Below are positions 1 through 6,496 of a stretch of DNA of 7,280 nt, piece by piece; the first letter of the stretch is position 1, and each line of letters opens with the position of its first letter. Source of the stretch: an uncultured Pseudomonadota bacterium (GTDB lineage Bacteria; Myxococcota_A; UBA796; GCA-2862545); NCBI GenBank assembly GCA_937891875.1, contig CALATR010000224.1:1-7280 (forward strand), read 5' to 3'. The position numbers and the translations under genes are program-made. Below the pieces are notes generated by a model, which had not been told where the DNA came from, ran no database searches, and was given only the letters and a program-made list of their open reading frames with translations.

Positions 1-2918
1 ACAGCAACCCCCTGTGGACCTTCCTGCTGGCCGCCTGGTATCTGGTCGGCGTCGACGGCTTCACCTCGAACAAGATCATGGCGGCGGTCTTCGCGGCGCT
101 GACGGTGCCGCTGACCTGGGGCATCGCCCGCGAGGCCCGGCCACATCGCGCGGACCTGTCCGCGATCCTCGCGGCCGCGGTGCTCACCTTCTCTGCGCAG
201 TTCATCATCTGGGGTGCCGGCGGCCTCGAGAACAGCCTGCTCAACGTGCTGATCGCCGCGGCGGTCTGGCGCGCCCTGGTCGAGGCTCGCCGCGGGGGCG
301 TGCCGCTGTCCGCGCTGTTCTGGCTCGGGGTCGCCGTGACCCGCCCCGACGGCATCCTGTACGCGGCGATCGGCGGATTCTGGAGCATGATCTTCCGGAT
401 CACCCGGGTCGGCTCCGAGCTTGCCGACGGCGCCCAGGAGCCCGCCCGCCTGCCCGCGATCCTCTGGCGCGCCCTGTGGCCCACCCTCGCCTGGCTCGCC
501 CTGTTCTTCGTGCCCTTCGGCCTCTACCAGGCCTGGCGGGTCGACTACTTCGCGTGGGAGCTGCCCAACACCTACTACGCGAAGAAGGGCAACCCCTCGA
601 AGGCCTTCGAGCCCTTCTCCTGGAACACCAAGGGCTGGAAGTACCTGCGCCAGTGGGCCCACCACCTGGCTCACGGCTACCTGCTGCCCGTCTACATCGT
701 CGGCGTGCTCGGCCGTCGTGGCGTGCGCGGGGCCATCGCGGTGTTCTGCCTCGCCCTGTGCGCCGTCGTGCTGCTGATCCCCGGTCCCGAGGTCCTGAAG
801 GACGCGCTCGGCTGGGATCCGGCGCTCCCCGAGTTCTGGGTCCACCTGCGCGTGTGGACGGTCTTCCTGGTCGCCGTCCTCGCTCCCTTCGCCGCCATCG
901 GCCGGCCCGGCTGGAAGGGGCTCGTGCTCCTGTCCCACGTCGCGACCGCCGCGCTCTTCTTCGCCGTCTACGCCGGTGGCGACTGGATGAACGGCTTCCG
1001 CTGGATGGCGACCTTCACCGTTCCCGGGGCCGTGCTCCTCGCGGTCGGCCTGGCTGAGCTGGGCGATGCCTGTCGCAAGATCGACCGGGTGAACGCCGCG
1101 TTTGGCATCGCCGTCGGCGCGGTGGCCGTGCTGGCGGTCCTGCCCTTCGCGATCGGCCTGTGGGTGCCTCCCTCCTCGGACACCCTGCTGTTCGGCAACG
1201 TCGGCGCGCGCGGGGCCACCCCGGGCACGCTGCTCGGCGTGCTGGGCCTGATCGTCATCGGCGTGGTCGGCGGTCTGCTCGGTCAGCGCACCCGCCCGGA
1301 CGCGGTGCGCTGGGGACCGCTCGCCTGGGTCGTCGTCATCGCCCTGTTCGGCACGGCGGTGGTGCCGTCGGTGACCCGGCTGGACCGCTTCCTGGACAAG
1401 CCCACGACGTCGCCGTGGAGCGTGCGGCGGCGGGTGCAGTACATGAACTACGTCCAGGCGCGGCTGCACATGGTCGAGCGGCCCACCAACATGGACGTCG
1501 ACATGGGCGCGCACATGTACTGGTCGGGGGATCGCATCGTCGACATCGCCGGCCTGGTCGACGTCTCGATGGGGCACCACTGGTTCGATCGCCCGTTCAT
1601 CGCCGAGTACATCTTCGAGGAGCGGCGGCCCCACTTCGCCCACGTGCACGGCGGCTGGGCCAGCACCAGCAAGCTGAAGACGTACGACCAGTGGGACGAG
1701 CAGTACATCGAGATCGCCCCGTATCCGACCGGCAAGACGGCCCAGCACACCGGCAACCACGTGCGCCGCGACCTCATCGCGCCGACGGACTGGGATCCGC
1801 CCGGCGGCCGCGAGGTGGTGTTCGCGGGCGGCCTCGTGCTGCACGGCTGGGACGTGCCCGCAGGCCGGGTCGCGCCGGGTCGGCACATGTACGTCGAGAT
1901 CGGCTGGCGCGTGGAGAAGGACGTGCGCCGGGGGGAGGGCTTCCGCCCGCTGATCTTCCTTGCCAACGAGCGCGGCGTCGCGCACAGCTGGGATGCCGCG
2001 CCCGGCTACGACTGGTACCTGCCCCAGGACTGGGAGCTCTCAGAGGTGGTGGTGACCCGGCTGTCCCTCGAGCTCCCCGATGATCTGCCCGAGGGTCGCT
2101 ACGACTTCGGCGTGTTCGTGCACGACCTGCCCAAGGGCGACGCACTCCCGGCGTTGGAGGCTGACTTCCAGCCGGGCGGCGTGCTGGCGGCGGGCGCGGT
2201 GCTCGAGCCCGTGCGCATGGGCCGCGGCGAGGTGCGCTGGCCCGACGCGGTCGAGGTCGTGTCCACCGACGCGATCACCCGCGAGGGCGAGCAGGAGGTG
2301 GCCGAGATCCTGCGCCTGGCCGGCTCCGACGGGTGCGACGAGGCCGAGGATCTCTGGCTGCTCGCCCGCCGGCGCCAGACCCGCACCCTCTTCGACGAGC
2401 GCAACGACGACCGGGTCGACCCCGCCCTGGCGGACTGCTGGGCCACCCGCGCCGACGGCCTGACCGAGCGTGAGGCCCGGGTCGCAGCCTTTCAGCGCGC
2501 TGGGGACTGGAACCACCGCAGCCCGGTCCTGGCCCGGCTCCGCCAGCCCCACGTGGACGCGCTCATGGCCGAGGGGGAGCGCTTGCGGGAGGCGCAGTCC
2601 TGGCCCGAAGCGTACGCGGCGTTCCGGGACGTGCTGCGCATGGACCCGAGCCGCTCCTGGGCCCGCCGCTACGCGATCGAGGCGCGGGACTGCAAGCTGC
2701 GGATCCGCCTCGACGAGCACGACTGCGGCGTCCTGCCGCCCGACCAGCCGGCGACGCCCCCGGTGCGCCGGCCGCTCGAGCCCGGCCGCACCCCCGCGCG
2801 CCTCATGCCCCGGCCGCGCATCCAGCCCGGCGACCGGCCCCCGCCGGTGAAGCTGGACCTGGCCGGTCCGGACGACGACGAAGACGACGATGATGTCGAC
2901 GGGGAGGGAGGGGAATGA
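1..2918 (+). CDS. GT-C type membrane glycosyltransferase, first paralogue (5' partial)
   Basis: The reading frame is open from the left edge (first whole codon at base 3) to the TGA at 2916-2918, giving 971 visible residues. The ATG at 78 is internal: the codons before it read SNPLWTFLLAA, which aligns with residue 77 onward of the next gene, so about 76 residues are missing. Visible GT-C landmarks are SNPLW, GLENS (222-236), TRPDG, NTYYAKKG and YAGGDWMNGFRWM (from 969), set among many hydrophobic segments. GT-C enzymes transfer sugars from polyprenyl-phosphate donors on the outer face of the membrane; donor and acceptor here are unknown. After the last membrane segment come an Asp/His-rich block (1494-1658), a beta-rich domain (about 1806-2123; motifs GW, LPDDLPEGRYDFGVF), a helical region with a good TPR match (about 2553-2654; G, A, F and P at TPR positions 8, 20, 24 and 32), a proline/arginine linker and a tail of Asp/Glu/Gly. 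Compared with its paralogue it carries about 75 extra residues, mostly hydrophobic, at about 1100-1370. The family call is firm in type; the exact reaction is not known. Confidence 0.85.
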   Translation, partial: SNPLWTFLLAAWYLVGVDGFTSNKIMAAVFAALTVPLTWGIAREARPHRADLSAILAAAVLTFSAQFIIWGAGGLENSLLNVLIAAAVWRALVEARRGGVPLSALFWLGVAVTRPDGILYAAIGGFWSMIFRITRVGSELADGAQEPARLPAILWRALWPTLAWLALFFVPFGLYQAWRVDYFAWELPNTYYAKKGNPSKAFEPFSWNTKGWKYLRQWAHHLAHGYLLPVYIVGVLGRRGVRGAIAVFCLALCAVVLLIPGPEVLKDALGWDPALPEFWVHLRVWTVFLVAVLAPFAAIGRPGWKGLVLLSHVATAALFFAVYAGGDWMNGFRWMATFTVPGAVLLAVGLAELGDACRKIDRVNAAFGIAVGAVAVLAVLPFAIGLWVPPSSDTLLFGNVGARGATPGTLLGVLGLIVIGVVGGLLGQRTRPDAVRWGPLAWVVVIALFGTAVVPSVTRLDRFLDKPTTSPWSVRRRVQYMNYVQARLHMVERPTNMDVDMGAHMYWSGDRIVDIAGLVDVSMGHHWFDRPFIAEYIFEERRPHFAHVHGGWASTSKLKTYDQWDEQYIEIAPYPTGKTAQHTGNHVRRDLIAPTDWDPPGGREVVFAGGLVLHGWDVPAGRVAPGRHMYVEIGWRVEKDVRRGEGFRPLIFLANERGVAHSWDAAPGYDWYLPQDWELSEVVVTRLSLELPDDLPEGRYDFGVFVHDLPKGDALPALEADFQPGGVLAAGAVLEPVRMGRGEVRWPDAVEVVSTDAITREGEQEVAEILRLAGSDGCDEAEDLWLLARRRQTRTLFDERNDDRVDPALADCWATRADGLTEREARVAAFQRAGDWNHRSPVLARLRQPHVDALMAEGERLREAQSWPEAYAAFRDVLRMDPSRSWARRYAIEARDCKLRIRLDEHDCGVLPPDQPATPPVRRPLEPGRTPARLMPRPRIQPGDRPPPVKLDLAGPDDDEDDDDVDGEGGE
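2903..2918 (+). promoter_or_regulatory. Ribosome binding site and ATGA coupling site
   Basis: A purine-rich run at the end of the first paralogue holds GGAGG at 2903-2907, seven bases before the ATG at 2915. A second GGAGGG at 2907-2912 is probably too close to be the main site. The ATG overlaps the TGA of the upstream gene as ATGA (2915-2918), the usual layout for termination-reinitiation coupling. This fixes the start of the second paralogue and suggests that both proteins come from one messenger. Confidence 0.75.
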
Positions 2919-5740
2919 GCGCCTGGGTCGATCGCGTGCTCGCGCCATGGGATGCGCTGGACCACGACACCCGCCGTCACTGGACGGTGATCCTGCTCTC
3001 CGGCGTGCTGTTCCTGGTGCACTTCGCCTGGTTCAGCCACTGGTTCATCGAGGACGCGGCCATCACGTTCTCGTACGCCCGCTACTTCGCCCAGGGCGAG
3101 GGGTTTGCGCCCTACGCCGGCGGCGAGTGGGTCGAGGGCTTCTCCAACCCCACCTGGACCCTGCTGCTCGCGGCCCTCGACTTCGTGGGGATCAACCCCT
3201 GGATCGGCTCCAAGCTCGCCGGTGCGGTGCTGGGACTCGTGGGCCTGCCCTTCGCCTGGCGCTGGGCGCGGCACGTGCTCGGCGAGCGGTCCGACCTCGC
3301 CGCCGCCTTCGTGCCCCTGCTGCTCGCCCTGTCGCCCCAGTACGTGAACTGGGCGGCGAGCGGCCTCGAGAACAGCGTCATCACCGTGCTCATGGCCGCG
3401 GGTGGCGCGCTCATGCTGGACGAGGTCGAGGAGCGCCGGGCCCTGCCGTGGTCCGGGCTGCTGTGGGGGCTCCTGTCGATCTCCCGGCCCGAGGCGCCGG
3501 CCTACGCGGCCATCGCTGGCCTGGTCGGCATCTTCGGCGTGGGCGTCCGCCGCGGACCCCTGGCTGCGCTGGACTACACCTGGCGCTGGGGCGCGCTGTC
3601 GGCCCTGCCCTTCTTCGCCTGGCACGCGTGGGCATTCGCCACCTTCGCCTGGGAAGCGCCCAACACCTACTTCGCGAAACTGCACGATGGAGGCCGGTTT
3701 GCGCCCTGGGCGTGGGCAGGGAACAAGGCGCGCTCCTGGGGCTACCTGCGCCGCTACGCCCTGTGGTACGGCCACGGCTTCCTGCTGTGGCTCTACCTCT
3801 TCGGCCAGTCCGGCTTCAAGGGCTGGCGCGCGCGGGGCGTCGCGGTCTTCTCGGTCTTCCTCTACCTGGTGATCCTGCCGGGCACGGTGTGGCTGTGGGA
3901 CGTCTGGGGCGAGGCACCCCTGGAAGGCACGGTGCCGCTGCTGGACACGACGGGTGCGTTCCCCCTGTGGCCATTCTCCAAGGATCCGACCTGGCTGTCG
4001 ACCTTCCGCATCCTGCTGCTGGGGGCGATCACCGTGGTCGCGCCCGTGCTGGGCTGGCACCGCAAGGGCGCCATCGGCCGCACCCTGGCGTGGTGGGTGA
4101 CGGGCTTTGTCATGTACTTCGCCCTGTACGCCGGCGGCGACTGGATGGACGGGGTGCGCTGGATGAACCTGTGCTCCGTGCCGCTGACCATCCTGCTGGT
4201 CGACGCGCTGTTCCACGGCCTCGACGCCCTCGAGGAGCGGCTGGCGCGGATCCCGGCCCGACTGCTGGTCGCGGTGCCCCTGGCGACCGTCGCGGTGCTG
4301 ATGGTCATCCAGTCGGTCATCCTCATCACCCGCCCCGAGACCAGCCCCTACAACGTGCGGCGGCGGGTGCTCTACGGCCAGCTGCTCATGGACCGGCTGG
4401 ACGTGCGCCGGCCCACCTTCATGGACGTCGACATGGGGGCGCACCAGTGGTTCGCCGGCCCCCGAAGCGAGATCGTCGACATCGCGGGGCTCATCGACGT
4501 GCCCATGGGCCACCACAAGTGGCAGAAGCCCTTCGTCTCCGAGTACGTCTTCCGCGAGCGCCGGCCCCACATCGCCCACGTGCACGGTGGCTGGGCGGGC
4601 AAGTCCGGACTGCGCTCCCACCCGCGCTTCCGCTCCGACTACCTGCCGGTCACCGACTTCCCGGTGTCGCCCAGCAAGCTCCACATCGGCAACCACGTGC
4701 GCCGCGACCTGGTGTTCCCGCCGGACAAGGTGCGCAACCCCGAGCGCGCGGTCACCTTCCAGACCGGGTTTGCGCTGGCGGACTGGGAGCTGCCCCACGC
4801 GACCGTGAACCCCGGCGGCACCTTCACCGTGCGGGTGTGGTGGGAGCGCCTGCGCGGCATCCCCCGCGGCGTGCGTCCGGTCGTGTTCCTGGCCCACAAC
4901 GGCAAGGTCGAGGTCGTGAAGGAGCTGCCGCCGGCCTACGACTGGCTCCAGGTCTCACGCTGGAAGCAGGACGAGATCGCCCGTGGCGTGCACCGACTGA
5001 CCCTGCCGGATGATCTCCCAGAAGGCACGTATGACCTGGGCTTTGCTATCCTGTCCGACCGCGCGAACCTGCAGGCGCTGGACCGTCCGGCCTCGGCGGT
5101 GAAGGGTGCGCCGGTGTTCATCCGCGGCGAGGTGCGCTGGGCCGACGTCGTCACCGTGGTCGGCCCGGACGCGCACCACGACACCGTGATGGCGGACGTA
5201 CGCGCCCTGCTCGACAGCCAGGCGCCCTGCGACGACCGGGAGGCGCGCTGGCTCGATGATCTGGTCTACGCCTACCCGCCCGACGATGCCGCCTGGTGGC
5301 GCACCACCCGGGAGGTGGAGGTCGCCCTGGCCATCTGTCGCGCCCGCGAGCTCGACAATGCGCTGCAGTCCGGCGCCACCCCCGAGCGGCTCGCCAGCCT
5401 CGGCGCCCGGGCGCGGTGGTGGGATCACCGCCCCTGGGAGGTCCAGCAGGCGACCGAGGCGGCGGGCGCCCACCTCCGGGCCTTGTCGGTGAAGGCCGAG
5501 GAGCGCGGCGACGTCGAGGCTGCCTACGCCCTCTCCCGAGACAGCCTGATCCTGGCGCCCCACCACGCGTGGGAGCGGCGGAGGGCGGAGAGCCTGCGCG
5601 ACGAGCGGCTGGGCATCCACAAGACCCCCAGCCTGTCGCGGCGGATCCTGGAGAAGCTGGGCTTGGAGGAGCCTGCTGAAGAGGAAGGCCCGGCGGAGGA
5701 CGACGAGGCCGAGGACGAAGGGCTCGACGACGAGCGCTGA
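2915..5740 (+). CDS. GT-C type membrane glycosyltransferase, second paralogue (complete)
   Basis: A 941-residue protein, complete in the window. Residues 43-87 carry the signature common in bacterial GT-C proteins: WFIEDAAITFSYARYF, then GGEWVEGFSNPTWTLLLA. The acidic pair E46-D47, just after the first membrane segment (about 25-42), is the expected catalytic site. Further landmarks are GLENS (150-154), SRPEAP (190-195), NTYFAK (250-255) and YAGGDWMDGVRWM (405-417), with roughly 12-13 hydrophobic segments up to about residue 470. The soluble C-terminal half has the Asp/His block (504-560), a beta-rich domain (about 609-715) like those appended to other bacterial GT-C enzymes, a helical region with a degenerate TPR-like unit (about 851-884), and an acidic tail (918-941). 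The family uses polyprenyl-phosphate sugars to glycosylate envelope glycans or exported proteins; the soluble part is therefore inferred to be extracytoplasmic. The start is set by GGAGG and the ATGA overlap with the upstream paralogue. Specific substrate unknown. Confidence 0.88.
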   Translation: MSAWVDRVLAPWDALDHDTRRHWTVILLSGVLFLVHFAWFSHWFIEDAAITFSYARYFAQGEGFAPYAGGEWVEGFSNPTWTLLLAALDFVGINPWIGSKLAGAVLGLVGLPFAWRWARHVLGERSDLAAAFVPLLLALSPQYVNWAASGLENSVITVLMAAGGALMLDEVEERRALPWSGLLWGLLSISRPEAPAYAAIAGLVGIFGVGVRRGPLAALDYTWRWGALSALPFFAWHAWAFATFAWEAPNTYFAKLHDGGRFAPWAWAGNKARSWGYLRRYALWYGHGFLLWLYLFGQSGFKGWRARGVAVFSVFLYLVILPGTVWLWDVWGEAPLEGTVPLLDTTGAFPLWPFSKDPTWLSTFRILLLGAITVVAPVLGWHRKGAIGRTLAWWVTGFVMYFALYAGGDWMDGVRWMNLCSVPLTILLVDALFHGLDALEERLARIPARLLVAVPLATVAVLMVIQSVILITRPETSPYNVRRRVLYGQLLMDRLDVRRPTFMDVDMGAHQWFAGPRSEIVDIAGLIDVPMGHHKWQKPFVSEYVFRERRPHIAHVHGGWAGKSGLRSHPRFRSDYLPVTDFPVSPSKLHIGNHVRRDLVFPPDKVRNPERAVTFQTGFALADWELPHATVNPGGTFTVRVWWERLRGIPRGVRPVVFLAHNGKVEVVKELPPAYDWLQVSRWKQDEIARGVHRLTLPDDLPEGTYDLGFAILSDRANLQALDRPASAVKGAPVFIRGEVRWADVVTVVGPDAHHDTVMADVRALLDSQAPCDDREARWLDDLVYAYPPDDAAWWRTTREVEVALAICRARELDNALQSGATPERLASLGARARWWDHRPWEVQQATEAAGAHLRALSVKAEERGDVEAAYALSRDSLILAPHHAWERRRAESLRDERLGIHKTPSLSRRILEKLGLEEPAEEEGPAEDDEAEDEGLDDER

Positions 5741-5853
5741 TCGCGTGCTGATCGAGGTCATCGAGGACCCCCCATGATCGTGGGAGGTGAGCGGGCGCCT
5801 CGGGCTCCCTATGCCTCGTGCACCCCCGGCGAGGCTCCTCTCGCCGGACGCTC

Positions 5854-5866
5854 GGAGGATCCGATG
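5854..5866 (+). promoter_or_regulatory. Ribosome binding site deciding the start of the small gene
   Basis: GGAGG at 5854-5858 lies five bases before the ATG at 5864. An in-frame ATG at 5774 also has a fair site (GAGGA, 5763-5767, six-base spacing). However, the 30 codons between the two ATGs end in A or T about 30% of the time by my count, clearly more than the codons after 5864, so they look non-coding. The 5864 start is preferred. Confidence 0.6.
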
Positions 5867-6472
5867 TCCGGTCCAGGTCGAACCAAGCGCGCGCCCGCAC
5901 CTGCGCAGAGCCCGTCCCAGAGCACCAGCGCGTCCCAGGGCGGAGGTCCGGGCAACGCGGCCCGGGCGCAGGATCTGCAGGGCTTCGTCTCCAACGTCAC
6001 CGAGGAGGCCCCCGGGATCCTGGCCCTCAAGATGCGCCTGGACCAGGGCAGCCCCGAAGATGTCGGGGTTGGGGCGGACTTCCAGGCCGGCGGGCCGGCG
6101 AACCTGTGGGGCAAGACCACCAAGGTCGGCAAGGGCTTCGTGCGCGGGCGCATCGAGACGCCCGATCTGACGGCGAAGGACGCGGTCGAGAGCGATCCGA
6201 CCGTGCGCTTCCGCAGCCTGCCGAAGGCGCCGCCCGCATCGCCCGGACCGGACGTCCAGGCGGTGCCCCTGACCCCGGAGCTGGTGCAGGAGATGAGCGG
6301 CTTGTCCGACCAGCGCGCGGCCGATCAGCAGGCGGCGCTGGAGGCCGAGCAGGCGGCCCACCTCGAGGGCGCCGACGGGGGCATGGCCGACGAGGAGGCA
6401 GACCGCCACCGTGCCCTCGAAGCGGACATGAAGGCCGCCCAGGACGAGGAGTACAGCGGCCGCGGTCCGTGA
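5864..6472 (+). CDS. Small soluble protein of unknown function
   Basis: I do not recognise this 202-residue protein. Residues 1-35 are rich in Ser, Pro, Gln and Gly and probably disordered. Residues about 33-60 (from NAARAQDLQGF to KMRLD) could form an amphipathic helix. Residues about 68-100 are glycine-rich with several basic residues (LWGKTTKVGKGFVRGRI). A Pro-rich linker (119-138) is followed by a highly charged, Ala/Glu/Gln-rich stretch (about 138-197) likely to be helical or coiled coil. There is no signal peptide, membrane segment or cysteine, so it is probably cytoplasmic. It lies 123 bases after the second glycosyltransferase gene, in the same direction and the same reading frame, with no convincing terminator between, so co-transcription is possible. 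Codon use matches the neighbours, which supports it being a real gene. If the ATG at 5774 is used instead, it gains 30 residues. Confidence 0.6.
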   Translation: MSGPGRTKRAPAPAQSPSQSTSASQGGGPGNAARAQDLQGFVSNVTEEAPGILALKMRLDQGSPEDVGVGADFQAGGPANLWGKTTKVGKGFVRGRIETPDLTAKDAVESDPTVRFRSLPKAPPASPGPDVQAVPLTPELVQEMSGLSDQRAADQQAALEAEQAAHLEGADGGMADEEADRHRALEADMKAAQDEEYSGRGP

Positions 6473-6496
6473 GCGGGGGCTCGGCGCGCGCGGACC
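6464..6496. terminator. Candidate bidirectional hairpin between convergent genes
   Basis: GGTCCG at 6464-6469 pairs perfectly with CGGACC at 6491-6496. Inside this stem, GAGC (6471-6474) and GCTC (6479-6482) close a four-G loop. The structure begins in the last codons of the small gene and ends immediately before the stop codon of the opposite-strand hydrolase, so it covers the whole 24-base gap. There is no T-run on either side, so it is not a classical intrinsic terminator. In GC-rich DNA such stems also arise by chance. Confidence 0.3.

Noticed and set aside
78..80. ATG at 78 as the true start of the first gene
   Set aside because: The codons before it continue the paralogue's conserved SNPxWT region up to the window edge, so the real start is outside.
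2871..2898. GAC/GAT-rich simple repeat
   Set aside because: It is the coding sequence of the acidic tail of the first paralogue, with mixed codons, and not an independent repeat element.
2669..4897. Open frame of 742 codons on the minus strand
   Set aside because: It lies antisense to well-supported membrane proteins, is rich in Gly, His, Arg and Gln with no recognisable motif, and is the usual by-product of high third-position GC.
2890..5013. Open frame of 707 codons on the plus strand in another frame
   Set aside because: It overlaps the second paralogue, is dominated by Arg, Gly, Pro and Ala, and shows no domain; a frame shadow.
5813..5835. GCCTCG/CGAGGC hairpin as a terminator after the second paralogue
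   Set aside because: Only six pairs with an 11-base loop and no T-run, and a competing GCCTCG copy lies at 5797; likely chance in GC-rich DNA.
5774..5863. Longer start for the small gene
   Set aside because: The 30 added codons have weaker third-position GC and atypical composition, and a better-supported ATG with GGAGG follows at 5864; not excluded.
4955..6409. Open frame of 484 codons on the minus strand
   Set aside because: It is antisense to two coding regions, has low-complexity composition and no ribosome binding site that I can see.
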